Shown: positions 36,084 through 49,586, counted from the first letter of the stretch. The stretch is 64,000 bases of DNA from Pterois miles (GCA_947000775.1 CAMQGK010000552.1:3146501-3210500); one strand, 5' to 3'. Numbers and translations: made by a program. The notes: generated from the sequence alone by a model not told the origin.

Positions 36084-37126
36084 TAGGGCTGATATCGTTT
36101 AAAGAATTATGATGGCAGTACCAATACCGGTACCCTTAAAGTGACACCAATATCAATAGAGTACATAATTCAATACCCATCATGTGAAGCTGTTCATTCC
36201 CTTCACTCCCCAGGTCAAAGCCACTTCACTCAATTCACTCACTGCTCTCTCTATAAAAGAAACAGACTGGTTTGTATTAATTAGGGCGGTAGGCTACCAA
36301 ATGTCTTTTTTCTATGATCAAAACTTATATTGAGGTTTGACTGTCTGTCATCATATTTTATGGCTTCACCCTAAAAAACAAACAAAAAAAAACAAGAAAA
36401 TCCTCAAACAAAATCCTCATTTTGAATAAAGGAATGTCATTGCATTAATCTTCATTAATCTTTAATAATCTTTTTTATTACATCAACTTCATTTAATGGA
36501 TATAACATATCAGTTTCTTTTGATTGCTATTCGCCCGCCCTGTTAATACAGGTGGGTCCTTTGTAGTCGGTGAGTGGGAGCGCAAACAGTTTTTGGACTG
36601 CAGTGTTTTTGAAAGGCTAAACGCCAACAAGCATGCAGTGAAGCAGAATATTTCATTAGATGAAGACGTTGTGAATTTTGGAAATTATTACATAAATGTT
36701 TTTTTCAATAACTCTTGAATTTGGGCTTCGCAATGCTTTGCGTTATTGGAAATGTTTGGATCACACAAGTCTGAAACAATCCAAACCAGTCGCCGTGCAT
36801 AATACATAGATACATCTGGGCATGCTTTGAACTCATGGTGTGAGCAGTACCAGAGAGAAATTGGAGGGAGATGAAGAAGGGAGATAAAGCAATGCTCCAA
36901 CTTTTTAAAAAATCCGCTCTGCACTCCATCCAAAAGCTTTCCACTCACAGTTCCTGCTGGCTCCCACTTCACCCACTCTGCTGCTGCTCTGCTAAATAGT
37001 TTTTTCTTGATCTGGGCACAAAAAGGGTCAATAGCAGGTATTTCTTGACTGGATTAGTTTCTATACTAATTGGTACTGGATTATTCCGATAGATGCCTTA
37101 AAAGGTATTGAGTGCTGATACCCCTA
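36084..37126. mobile_element. non-autonomous hAT-like transposon with perfect target duplication
   Basis: The left end TAGGGCTGATATCG and the right end GATACCCCTA are inverted over a few bases and both enter tatcg/ccggtacc-type motifs. CTAGTCAA stands immediately before (36076-36083) and after (37127-37134) the element: a perfect 8-bp duplication, as made by hAT transposases. About 1.04 kb, no transposase frame. The longest internal frames (36524-36718 and 36688-36972) resemble nothing I know. Confidence 0.75.
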
Positions 37127-37134
37127 CTAGTCAA

Positions 37135-40100
37135 CATGTAGTGATTAAGTCAAACCTTGTTACCTTGAATGCACTGGCCCAGCTGAAGTACACCTACTTT
37201 AACACTGAACTTCTTCTTGAACTTGTTTGCATGTTTGCACTTGTTTGTTGGATTGAGGACAGTGGTTTGACTTAACTTCTCATACAGGTGTATTAAAGGT
37301 GTATTTTTATGCTGTCCAAGATTTGTTGTTGGGATCAAACTGCCTCCCAATCTACACATAAGACTCTCTTAAACCTGAAGTTCAAAGTGTATTTTTTAAG
37401 ATCTGTTACTCAAATTATAAAAATCTCATTGTGATCGAGCCGTATCATTTACAACCAAGTATTTAACACACCTTAGTTTTACGATGACAACTTACTGGAC
37501 ATGTGAGCCAAGCCTATTCGTTTATTTTTAGCAACAAGGATACGATAAGTGTTCTGACGACATTAAAAGTAGATTTAACATGGAAAGATGCAAGTTGTGG
37601 GTTGTGAAAGTGGGTGGGAGGTGGGAATGTTAGAGTGCTTTAATGATGTGTTAAATTATTTACTAAACTATCCTATGAAAATGGAGCCCAGCTGCACTAC
37701 TGCAGGAGCACAACAACCTGTTGGTAGGCAGTCAAAGAAGTTATAAATATAACTGCAGTTCTATTAATATCTTATAACATATAAACATCCAGCTTTAGTG
37801 TCTCTATAATCTGGGTGTACACCCAGGGTAGATCCAGATATTTTCTTTGAAATCTTACTATGAAGATTCAGAATGATGGCAAATGTAGGATGACCATCCA
37901 CAATGTATAGAGCCACTGTTACAGTTGTAACCTTTATTGCTGCCAGGCATTGGTGACGTAATAGGTAGGACAAGACTTTTTGTCTGTCCACTTTCAGGTG
38001 TTTTAGTAATAAAATAGTAACGTCTGAACCAGGTATTAAGATAAAATCAAAGTGATCTGGCATCCAGTCCAGTAGTAGGTCCACCTCTTCTCAACGGGTG
38101 TGGTCTGCACAGGCTGCCAGGGGGATTCAACTCGGCAGTTCGAGACGTCTCCCAGGTGCTGGCCATCTCATTGCATTTCCTCCGGTGGACCGGCTCTAGG
38201 TCAGCTTGGAAAGGTCCAGGGTGAAGGTGGCTCAAGGCTCCAACCGTGAATTCCTTCGCCCACACCTCACTGATTCCCAGTCCATGCAGTGCTGGTTGCA
38301 AAATGTGTCCTCTCTCACCTCTTCCTAACTGGACGCGATGCCAACTGGCGAACATCAGATTGTGTCAGTTTTCCCAGTGAAGATGTCCTAACCTGTTCCA
38401 TGTGTCAGCAAACAGGCTGAGATGTGTCGCCGTATCACTTATTTTAAAAAAAAATGCTTGTCCTGGCTCTATTTACACAAATTTACCTACTCACCTCCTT
38501 CCTCTTTTCATCGGTCAAAATCAATGTTAACAGTACTGACATCAGTATCACTCTCTCTGAATAATGGAGAGTGACATTGCTTGTAATATAGCTGGACAAT
38601 TTTTCGCTCAGTCGCTGCATGTTAGATGTGTCTCAATGTAGGGAGGAGCCGACTGTGAACTGGAGTGGACTGTTCTCAGTGCATCGGGGGTCTCCAACCA
38701 TCTTGGCACCGACCCGTCTTGAAGCACAGACCATTGTCCCTCGCAATAGGCCTTTATGATTAAACCGTTTACTCAAGCACAAAGTTCTTCATAGATCTAG
38801 CCTCTTCAGTTTGCTGTCAATTTGTGCACCAGATTGATGCATTTAACTTTAAATTTTATAAAATTTTCTTCCAGGGACATACTGCTGACAACTAGAGGCA
38901 ATGCTCTATCTGGATGACTTAAATCAGCATAGTCCCGAGGAATCTGTGTTCACCCTATAATCAGCTCTGTGATGGTGATGTAAGATGACTGCTGCAACTG
39001 GGTCTCACACTGTCACATTAATTGCATAGGACCATGCAATAATAGTACAGTACATGCTGAGGACCATGTTATGTCTGCCAGTCAAACCCCTTTCAGGGCT
39101 GCGCAGGAGGTGATATCGAAGTGCCCTCCAAAATGAAGTGGCACTGGGAGCAATCTTGGCTGGTGAGCGTGAAGACCATGTCATTTGGGAAGTTGCTGAA
39201 CAAAGAACTGCCTCTTATTTTGTTGTGACATACAAATAATGCATCAGCCCACCAATTTCAAATCACCAAGCCTCGGAGGCTTGAATGGAGGCTGGCAGTG
39301 GTTTTACTGGTACTATTTCAGCTGTTGTTGAGGTATTGCACCCTTAAAAAAAACAACTAGAAAGATTGTAAACAAGAACTATTGCTGACCCAGTGATGCA
39401 ATCATGGAAGTATAGGAAGGAAATGGTATCTGGTGTCTTTTACAGAAGTGGCATTCATCACCCAGATCACACACATCTCACAGAGCACCTGTGGTGGTCA
39501 GAAGGACTGAGGTAAGATTTCTGCCTCCTTCAATGTAACATGAAAGTAACTGTAAATGTAAAAAAAGTAAATGTCTTAAAAAAAAAAAAATCGGTGCCAC
39601 ACTTAAAGGCTGGGAAATAAAATTGGGCATCTTCCATCATGGCCTTAATTTGTTTAAAAAATCTATCATATTGTGCATTATGTTGTATAATTTACTTACG
39701 GTATATTATGACGTTATGGTTTTCTTGGGGCCGAAGGAATGAAAAGGGACTCTGATAAAGAATGAATAAATTAAAATCTGGGCATAGAATCAGATCCACT
39801 TAGAACGCTCAGATTATCGCTGCAGGTCTGGACTAACAGTTCTTTGGGACTGAAGGAAAATTCATTCATTCTGCCATTGAGAGGAAAGACATTGGGCAAT
39901 GATCTAATACTTTCCATACTTCCTCTTTCAGAATACTCTCACAGGGCCGCCGCCAAAGATTTAACCATTTTTAGAAAGGCAAAAGTGGCATCTGAAACAT
40001 ACAATGAGCCAATCGGATGCAGTGGCTTAAATTCATTTGCAGTGGCTTTGCCTTCAGGAACTGCTCCTCAGCCCTTTGCCGATGACCTTGACTGGGCTGT

Positions 40101-40747
40101 TCACAGTTAATTGCTTAAGTCATGTTTTGGTAAACCTGAACCTCTAATCGCTCTTGCTCACTCTGTCTCGTTCTCTCTCTGTTTCCACCCCTCCCCTCTG
40201 TTTCGATTTCCCTCTGCCTGTGGCTTCTCGCTCTCTTTCACTCTCTTCAGTGTTACTGCAGTTTTTGTGAGTGCTCCCCCACCCTCCCCCATTTCCGCTG
40301 GTGCAAGTTGTTGGTAGGAGAGCTCAGCCAAGGGTCACTGGTGTACTCTTGCGAGCTCCATCCCTGTGCACCTCTTTTACTCTCTCTTCATCTTCTGCCG
40401 CAATCATCCTCAAAGATCTGAGTGGTTTCACCCTCAATCACCAGCAGCCGAGCTACTAAGGACACGCACCTTCTTCCTGCTTGTGCGACACATCGTACAG
40501 GTGACAAGACCCCTGATCATTTTTAGACCAGACTGACACCCAGTGTTCTTAAGTGTTCACAGAGAGCCACATCAAACCTCTCATGTCAAAGACCAAGAAA
40601 GTAAGAGTTGTAGAACTCAAAGACCAAAGTTAGGATTAGATTTTCAAGGGAAACCACTTAACTTTAGAGCCCTTAAGAACGTTTGTCAATTCATCCTTGG
40701 AGAGGCCAGGTGCTGACACAATGGTTTGGACAGAAAACTCTTGGCGG
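37135..40747. other. non-coding sequence
   Basis: Contains minus-strand frames at 37764-38084 and 38047-38355; the second is GC-rich and could come from an unrecognised repeat. A TC-rich stretch lies at 40155-40260. No gene. Confidence 0.45.
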
Positions 40748-41036
40748 GTGGCAGTAGCTCAGTCTATATGGACTTGGCTTGCGAACTGGAGGGTCGCCGA
40801 TTCAAGTCCCCGTATGGACCAAGTAGAGTGTGAATTGGTAGTTGGACAGATGCCAGTTCACCTTCTGGGCACTGCCAGGTGCCCTTGAGCAAGGCACCAG
40901 ACCCCCCAAACTGCTCCCCAGGTGACATATTGCAGCTGCCCACTGCTCCTAATATACTAGGATGGATTGAATGCAGAGTAAATTTCATTATGTGCCATGC
41001 TGTGTACAAAAACAATGTGTGATATTAAAAAAGCTG
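40748..41036 (+). mobile_element. tRNA-derived SINE
   Basis: The head gcagtagctcagtctatatg has an A-box-like motif (from 40755), and GATTCAAGTCC at 40799-40809 is a B box. The body follows with ggacagatgccagttcacct, gtgcccttgagcaaggcacc and aaactgctccccagg. The tail passes through gaatgcagagtaaatttcat to an A-rich end. Head and body are of a common fish SINE type. The tRNA-like part is not a functional tRNA. Confidence 0.85.
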
Positions 41037-42892
41037 ATTTACATTACATATTTACATATTTTAAAAACTTGACATGACAAATATTTTACTGCAACATATC
41101 TGGCATGCTGTCGTAACGCTGTTCAAAGATAGCAGACACTTGTGCCAATCTAAAATATGCACTTCAGATAGAGCTCTGTGCTAGGATACTCATTGTTAAC
41201 TGGAGTTGAGTTGTATTTTTTTTAAAGACTTTGTTCCTGTATGTACTCATATAAACTCATGTAATGTTAAATGTCTACGTGTGACAGAGGGTAGTCCTTA
41301 ATCATGGGAAATGTTCAAAATGTTGTTGCTAATGAGTTTGGTTTAACAAAAAGGGCTTTCCAAAGATATGTCACTGTGACTTGGGGTAAACACTGTTTGG
41401 CACAGCATATTATGGTTTGATTTAGTCCAATCTGCTGCCAGATGGCTGGGGATCACCATATGGGTAATTACAATGAAATCCGGAAAGTTTAGACAACCAC
41501 TTAGAGATGTTTAAAGGTCAATTTCATATACTTTTCCAAGGCTGACAATTTACCTGAGGCTATCGGATTTGTCCTCGTGCTGTAAATATCAGCCATCTGG
41601 TACATAAAACAAAATGGTTGCAAAGGAGGGGAAGAAAATAAAGTTTCCTTTCATTTGTGAAATTGAAAGGTTTTATTTCCATAACTGATGCTGACTGCTT
41701 AAAAGTCAAAGCTAACAGGCCCCATGTCAGCGGACAATTCTGGCATCAAAAGCATTTGGATTTTCTTGTTTGTTACATTTTCTCCACATATGAGATCTTC
41801 AGTTTATAAATGTATACGCATGATCGGATATTTCCCCTTTCAGTCAACATCATGGATAATGTTATATTTAGGAAGAAGAGAAATGTCTTTTGTCTTTCAG
41901 CAATAAACAACATGAATTGACTATTGTCATTTTATTTAGTCATGTGAGGCTAAAAATGTTGCGTAGAAATAGTTGAGACATTTACATATTTTTCACTTTC
42001 CCTAAAACATTTGTGCTAATAAATAATTTCTTCAAATTATAAGACATCCTAATCATAACCTGTATATTTAGATAATGAATTGACAAACAAAGTAAAAATA
42101 AATGCACACACAAATAATTATTAAATAAAAAAAAAAACATCTTGCCATTTGAAATGGTGCATTGAGCATCTGAACAGTGGAGTCCTCTGTTTAACTGATC
42201 TGTACACAGGTAGCAACATACATAAAGAGAGACAACAGATAAGAGAGAAAACTTTGCTGCACCGGCAAAGGTTACTGTGCACCCTTATTATTATTTGGAC
42301 TTAATGCAAATATAAAGTCCAAACCAACAAATGTCGCAACAGATCTATAAAATCTGACTCATCTCTTTCAACATCTTCATGCTCTATATTCTCCACTTGC
42401 TCTGGTACTGCATCACTGATTTTACTGTTTGTGATCATTGACTTGTTTCTCTTTATAATTTCAGTTAAAAAATTTTTTTTTACATCCAAGCTTCTGTGTG
42501 CTCACCCTTCTCTCTCTGAACTGTGAGCCAGTTGATAACACTAAAAACATGTTTCCTTGTTTCCTTTTTTCTCACATCTTTTTCTTGTATCTCTCCTCAC
42601 ATCTTCAGGGACTTAGACACAAGGGTAAGTGAGGGAAAAGTGTCGCATCACTCCTCAAATGCATGTCAGTAAATTGTCTCAGTTCATACTGTAAGACCAA
42701 AATGTCTGTTTGTGGTCCAAGCTGTTACATTCAGTTCAGTACAAAACCAGGCCTGTAGAAGTCTTCTATCCCTGACAAAGTGGATTCACAACTTTAATTT
42801 AAAGAAACGGGTGGACGCAGGGTCCCAAATCAACACCCGCCAAGCGCCAAATGAAGGTGGATTTTTGGTTTGGCAAGTAAACCTCACCTCCT

Positions 42893-42893
<1 letters not shown>
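41037..42893. other. non-coding sequence, nothing recognised
   Basis: AT-rich. A tiny GTAAGT-bounded segment near 42609 is too short to support as an exon. Confidence 0.5.

Positions 42894-42931
<38 letters not shown>
42894..42931 (+). repeat. (CA)19 microsatellite
   Basis: Pure CA array of about 38 bp just before the repeat at 42945-43265. Confidence 0.95.
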
Positions 42932-42935
<4 letters not shown>

Positions 42936-42944
42936 GCTTAATGA

Positions 42945-43265
42945 TAGCTGTGAATGTAGCAGTGCAGTGTGTGTACAATTTAGACTGTTGGTGAATAAAT
43001 GCTACAACTCCTCATGACCCAAGTCCAGCCAAGTCCTGTCTTGCTTGCTGCCTGCTGAGTAAAGCGAACAGCGTTAGCCCCAAAGCTACAACAGTGATCC
43101 ATGCTCACTTAATTTGGGCTGACCAGCTAATCTCATTTAAGTGACAAGCCGCTCCTCCAAGTTTGGTGCAGCTTTTTCATGATATGAAATGGTAAGGAAA
43201 AAGACATGATGCCTTGTTTTCAGGCTTGAATTGATAAACTGTCAATATATTTGATAGCGTTTTCA
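42945..43265 (+). repeat. second copy of the intron-3 repeat core
   Basis: It shares ggtgaataaatgctacaact, then aagtgacaagc..gctc, then gcagctttt and atatttgatagcgtt in the same order as 5945-6145. It is in the same orientation and is followed directly by a different repeat starting near 43266. Confidence 0.6.
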
Positions 43266-43922
43266 GACGATTAAAATATTTAATCGTGATTAATCGCATG
43301 ATTGTCCATGATTTATTGTGATTAATTGCAGATTAATTATACATTTTTTATCTGTTTAAATTGTATATTAAAGGGAGATTTGGCAAATATGCTGCTTTAT
43401 GCAAAAGTATGTATATATCTTTTTTAATTGGAAATTAATAAACAACAAATGTTGTCCAGAAACTCTCACAGGTACTGCATTTAGCATAAAAAATATGCTC
43501 AAATCATGACATGGCAAACTGCAGCTCAACAGCTGTCAGTGTGTCAGTGTGCTGACTTGACTATGACTTGCCCCAAACTGCATGTGATTATCATAAGGTG
43601 GTCATGTCTGTAAAGGGGAGACAGGTGGGTACCCAGAGAACCCATTATCATCACATATCTTGAGGTCAGAGGTCAAGAGACCCCTTTGAAAATGATCAGG
43701 ATTGTCTTTTCACGACAAACATTCTTGCATTATTCAATCTCCTTCAAGACACTTAATTATGATGCTTGCTTGGTACCAATAAATCCCTTAGGTTTTCTAG
43801 TTTCATATGATACCAGTAGCTTCATTGTAGCATTAAAACTGAGCTCGCTATGACCTAAAAATTGCAAGTTCATGAATGTGTTAATGAAATTAGGATTATT
43901 GCGTTAACTTTCATAGTCCTAA
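43266..43922 (+). repeat. dispersed repeat with gattaatcg ends, long copy
   Basis: Starts in atttaatcgtgattaatcgc and ends at gcgttaactttcatagtcct. In between are tttagcataaaaaatatgct, cagtgtgctgacttgactat, ctgtaaaggggagacaggtg, ttaggttttctagtttcata and gagctcgctatgacctaaaa. I recognise this as a widespread fish repeat of non-autonomous DNA-transposon type. 28046-28345 is a partial copy. Confidence 0.75.
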
Positions 43923-44122
43923 TATTCAGATAAATTTGCTCTGGTCTCTTCTCTAAACCTATATTCAGCATAATTATTTCATTGAATTGTACTGAAAAAA
44001 AGTATATGTGACACAAAAAGGAAATTTATGATTTTGGCCAGTAAAAAATATCTTTGGCCAGAGGACTTTTTCATCCCTTGGTCTGTGAGTCAAAAAGTTA
44101 ATTTCAGACACTGGGTTGACAT

Positions 44123-44125
<3 letters not shown>

Positions 44126-44190
<65 letters not shown>
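44126..44190 (+). repeat. (GT)32 microsatellite
   Basis: Uninterrupted GT array of about 65 bp followed by a shorter GT run near 44200. Confidence 0.95.
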
Positions 44191-44192
<2 letters not shown>

Positions 44193-46455
44193 AGACAGTG
44201 TGTGTGTGTGCTGTGGAGTAATCAGTGTACCAGTTGTGCCCTAATGGCTTACATCTGTTTGAAGCAGACTTCAAAACATGAACCCCTCAAAAATCATCCG
44301 TCCACTAATGTGAGTACACTGAAGTTTTAACTGGTCATGGTGTTCTTGTGACGTATATTCTCTCTGTATATGTATTTACTCAACCCTGACTTACAAGTTT
44401 CCCCTTTTATCAATATTTCATAACATTATTTGCAACATTATTGCATGGTTATGCATAAATCAATATCAAGTGTGTGTGTGTGGCCACTGGACCTCACTGC
44501 TATCTCCATCTTCTGTTTTCTGTCGGGGATACACTTGCTTTAGCCATGATTTCATACTAACTGGCAGGAAATCAAACGGTTTCGATAACGTCTGTAACTG
44601 TTGCTTTAACACTGCAGAAGAGATTAGGGTATTTCGCTGTTGTTTCTGATAAGATTGCGGTACGTGCGTTATCCTGCATCTCTTTTGGCTGAGTTGACAA
44701 TTCTGAAAATGGGTTTGATGAGGAGCGCTTAAAGCTGATTAAGAAAAAAACAAATCTGGTATGGATTACAGGACTCAAAAACAAGTCAGACTCAGACGCA
44801 CACATACACATGATAAAAACACTCATGCAAAAACTCACGTTGCACACGAGCATGTACACATTTTCATTAATGTGAAAGAGGGCTTTTCATTGTTTCATTT
44901 CTGCATCCTTCATGAAACAGAGAAAACCAAGTTTAATTTGTGATTATGTGTTCACAGGAACCTGCTTGTATCATCAGTATCTGTATCAGTATCTAACTAA
45001 AATGGAAGCAGCCTCTGTTGACAGCCGTTCATTCACTTGACTTGGCGGGTGTATTGCTGAGGACCCAAGGAAATACAGTGTCAGACTACAAGCTCTTGAG
45101 ACCTTGAGACATAATTCACAGTGTATTATGTACACACATACAGCATGGTCATGTAAGCTGAACAGCATGCTGGGTACAGCTCGCTCTCTGTCCCTCGCTA
45201 CAATACTAACAGTTACTTCGGCAAGTAGCATCCTACAGCTCGTTAAGGAAGTGCAGTGTTGAGTGCGAAGTTATTTGGATGAGCGGTTCTCGAGAAAGCT
45301 GCAAGCAGCAAAACTGGAGGCCAAGCAATCGGCACTGCAATGGTCTTCAATTAAAAACAAATAAATCATGATACTTAATGTTCACTGCGTTTATGAGCGA
45401 CCTATTACATCAAGATATTTATGCCTGTCTCCATCAGCTTTGAGCATCATCCGATGGAAGCAAATGGATGTTTCAATCAGTAATTCACACCTCTGCGCCT
45501 TCCAAAAAACGCAGTCACACCATCCAAAAGTCATTAAACCAAACCAGGAACTTGGCAGTGGCAGCGCAACTGTTAAACACTTGCTCTAGGAAAACTGTTT
45601 ATGCCCTTACAGGGTGAAATACAGTCCAGCATGACATCTGAGGACACGCTCCAGGTTTTAGTCAACACACTGTAAAACTTTGTGTAGCTACAAACGGTTT
45701 CAGCAGGGATGTTTCATGTGCTACTTTGCAGGTAAGGGGAAAGGCGGAAAGTCACCATTGAATGGAGACTCTTCAGTTTAGGGTCATTTGCATTTTGTTG
45801 TAGTTATATATAAACATTGGGGTTTTCTGCAGCCAGCCTGCCCACAAATAGGAACAATAGTTTGACTAGATGGATGCCAATGCATGCAAAAACAATCAGC
45901 AAGGATAATTAGAGTTATTGTTCTTTCCTTCACACTTCTTCACCCATGTGATTGGTAATCATTTCTGGTTGCTCCGTTAAGGAAATAGTTAGCAGTAGTC
46001 TGGGACTATAAATAAACATGCATGAACTCTTAAATTTGCATCACTTATTCCTGTATGAGGTGAAATCACTCTATTTTAGCAATATATATGATTGTAAATT
46101 AAAAAAATAGAAAATAGTAGAAAAATACAAATGTTGCTGACATTTTCACTTCTTTCTATTTCATATCACACACACCACTCCAAGGCTCATCATCTTTGTT
46201 TTTGCAGGATATGTCACCAAAATATTAATATTATTTCTTGAAAATCTTCTGATGTGTGCTCCTTCAAGACGGTGTTGTTGAGACCAGTTTCAGCCAATGA
46301 GGTCCTCTTGTGGTAGGCACAACTCAGAACTCAGCTTCCAGTCATACAAAACACAGAAAAAAAGGCAAGAAAAGGCCCATGAGCTGCTGATTATGTGCCA
46401 GCATCCCTAAGATATTAAAAAAGGGACCAGGTCTTTGCGCAAAGAATTGCATTTT
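44191..46455. other. non-coding sequence, nothing recognised
   Basis: No gene. Frames at 44572-44859 and 45368-45589 have no family resemblance. Confidence 0.5.
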
Positions 46456-46525
46456 AGAAAGAAAGAAAGAAAGAAAGCAAAGAATTGCTTTATTAGTCCC
46501 ACAGTGGGGAAATTCAGTTTTTTAC
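46456..46525 (-). mobile_element. LINE-type 3' tail with GAAA repeats
   Basis: (AGAA)n followed by gctttattagtcccacagtg and gggaaattc. Read on the minus strand this is the same gaatttccc..actaataaag 3' end as in the SINE at 11220-11560. The body is missing. Confidence 0.65.
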
Positions 46526-47828
46526 CCTCTTTTTCCCCTATTTTAATAGTCTAATTTTAATATTACAAAAAATGCTTGCATTCCTTTCGGTAACTATATA
46601 ATTTAAATGAAGAAAATAAGGAAAGTAGTCCCATCCGTCGCTCTCCGTAGACTTCACCATCACACATTCACATGCATCCTTTGTCCACCATTAATTAAGC
46701 AGGTGGGTGGCAGCAGCTGATGTGTTGGTGGGAGGTTAATGCCTGGACAACAATGACCCACAATGCACACTGACCCTTATCATACACAAACACACACAAG
46801 CTCTGCTCTCACACCAGCGACCCTCTCAGACGTCACCGTGACGGCATCCCACTGTCCCATTTGTCAGTGCAAGGCATTGTGGGAGTGATGGATGTCCTCT
46901 GGGGGCAACACCTTTTGCAGAATCTTGTGCAAATCTCTCTAACAAATTGATGCAAAATGTAGGAAGATTGTCTGACACGTTGTAATACGAAGTTTTATAA
47001 GATGTGTGTAAGTTAGCAATCCCTCCCATCCCTGATTCGCCAAGCTCCTCAGTGGTGCCCTTGCAGCCATTTACCTCAGCAGTCTCTAGACGGGGGGGTG
47101 GGGGGGTGGTCTCTGGATGGCAATGCCTTGGATTTATACTGGGGACTTGACTATTATTCATCCTCGCTCATTCCAGATAGGCAGCCTTTTAAAGGTTAAT
47201 TGCGCTGGCTAATTGCTCTCCCTCCCTTTTGCTAACAAGGGCGCACTCTTCGATGATGTCATTGAGTGGCTGAACCAAAATACCTCTCCAACTACTTTGG
47301 TGATGGCTCCTCACTTTAGAAGGGCACAGCAGTGTCTAATCTGTTTCGCTGCGGAGAAGCAGGCTTTGGCAATGCGAGCAAAGGCCATGCAAGCGAAAAA
47401 CAATTTTTCCTCAACTAGTTTAGTTTACTGGATTGTCTTAAAAAGGTCTTGATGACATTTAAAACGGCTGGTATCATAACTCACACTGTCAAAGGAAAAC
47501 AATCGTGTGCACATCATCATCTGCAACTCTTGACAGCCGGGACACACAGTTACTGCCACTGAAGGTTTTTTTTTCAAAGTGAGTTGTATTCTTAACAAAA
47601 GTGCAGTGTCACTCAGTGAGAGACTTCAGCAGCAGACAGTGTGCCCTTCAAAATTTTATTCTTTAATCTATGCTTCCATCCTACAGTAAAAACACTAACC
47701 TATTAGAGGCAGAAAGGGTCGAATTATTTATTCAATGAATTTAAAACAAACTGAAAAAGATAAATTCACAACAAAAAAATAAATGAGGTTTACGCATTGA
47801 CTGCATGTAAGAAATGAATATATTCACC
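46526..47828. other. non-coding sequence, nothing recognised
   Basis: A G-run at 47093-47110 lies in a 111-codon minus-strand frame without known family. Confidence 0.5.
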
Positions 47829-48300
47829 GTGACGTCACCTGTTGGTTTGTGGACTGCTGTTTTGAAGCCTCGAGTTCAGCAGTTTGGCTGTCGCCATTTT
47901 GTATTTTGCAACCAGAAGTGACACGAGAGAGTGGATTTAAGTACAACCAAACGCTGAATAAGACATTTTTAGGTGATCAAAATGTTGCAATTAACTTTCA
48001 TGACTGAAAACACATAGTGAAAGTTCTAAGACGAAACACAGACAACTCCCAAAGTGGACAACGCTGTGGTAGCAACCTGTCAATCACAACGTAGCCACGC
48101 CGTAAAGCATACCCTGATTTATGGTCTATTTGACTCTAAAAGGGACCATGATTTACTACATGAGCATCACACTGTATTGAAGAAGACCTGAAACTAGTGA
48201 TTGAGACCATAAACTCTTAACAGTGTCTACTGTGGTAATAAATCAACTGAGAAGTAGGGTCATTTTCTCACAGACTTCTATACAATCAGACTTCATTTTT
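47829..48300 (+). repeat. dispersed repeat, truncated copy in + orientation
   Basis: Holds gacgtcacctgttggtttgt, tttggctgtcgccattttg, gtcaatcacaacgtagccac, gtctatttgactctaaaagg and gagaagtagggtcattttct. All occur in reverse order and orientation at 49587-50193. Both ends are shortened compared with that copy. Confidence 0.8.
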
Positions 48301-49586
48301 GAGTAACCACTTCACGAGATATAAACACCATAAGGAATAAATCTTGTTTTATATTTCTTCTGACACACATAACTAGCACCCATTCCCCATTTCCTAGTGC
48401 CAGCAGCACTATATCAACAGTATGAGTGAGGTCCTCTGTCTGATTATGCTTGATGTGTCAAGTACAGTACAAAATTAAGCAACACTATCCACAGTGTCAG
48501 TGTCCCAACAAGGCTGTAGACCAGCCCCCCACCCCCGTCTATCTCCACTTTACATCCTGAAGTTTTAGTAGTCACAGGAAGCAGATAAAAGTTGGAGAGA
48601 ATGCTTTCTGGCCAAACTGCGTCAATGTTGTGTCCCCTGCTACAGCCTTGTCATTATAAAAACAGTGATACACACCATTATCTTATAGTGAGCAGGTAGT
48701 GGACCTGGGCCTGTGACCAATTTGCACTAGCGTGGACAATCCAGCTGAGTATAGTGGCACAAGGGAAACTGAAAGGTTCCCAAGAACTAATTACTTAAAC
48801 TTATCTAGTGATGAGAAAATGAATGAGCTCAGCAAAAACCTTCCAGAGGAAAAAATAAGGGAAAAAAATGCCACCTGATATTAAACTAGCACAGCTCCAC
48901 AAGACCCGTTATGCAGGTGCTTGATGGGAAATGAGTATGCAGTATCCATTTATGATGGCCATAAAGAGGAGTGAACCCTGATGGGCTTCTCCACTTGAGG
49001 ATGATGTTATCCCCCATTACTACTCACCACATTTATCGCTCAGACAACTGCGCCTTCTCCTGCGTCAGGCAGTGTGGCGGCACAGTTAGGAATTCACGTT
49101 TGCTCTCTACTAAAGTCAACGAGTCCATCAACAGCCACGTGTCCACTTCAAATGTCCAAGCAACCTATTAATTTGGAGACTTATTGGATTAGAGCATCAG
49201 CTAAATGCGCAAGATGTGAATAGATGGAGGCAGGTTAGAAGAGTTTGGACATCATGTCTGTCCAGACTGCCACCGGTCAGCTGACTATGTTCTGCAGGTC
49301 AACCAAACAGTACATCTAGAGTAAAAGGACACATTTGTTACAAGCAGTATGAGACTAACTCTAGCCAATGCATCAAAACTGGACCTTATTATCTCTCATC
49401 ACCGAAGACTGAGCTGTACTAAACTACTGTATGGCTGCAGCATTGACACTACCTGCTTTTTTGTACAGTTATAACAATATAAATTGACATTAATTACAGC
49501 TACAATGCTACAGTGCAATCAAACTTGCATGGGAGAAAGTGTATGTACACTTTGTTCTGAACTTAAAGTACAGGATCTAGAGAGGT
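48301..49586. other. non-coding spacer between inverted repeat copies
   Basis: About 1.3 kb with no recognised gene or element. Confidence 0.5.

Noticed and set aside
38047..38355. 102-codon minus-strand frame, GC-richer than its surroundings
   Set aside because: No domain or family recognised; more likely an unrecognised repeat than a gene.
40748..40822. tRNA gene
   Set aside because: A- and B-box-like motifs are present, but the sequence continues into a SINE body and does not close as a functional tRNA.
44028..44330. 100-codon frame with a VCVCVC run
   Set aside because: Translation of the GT microsatellite.
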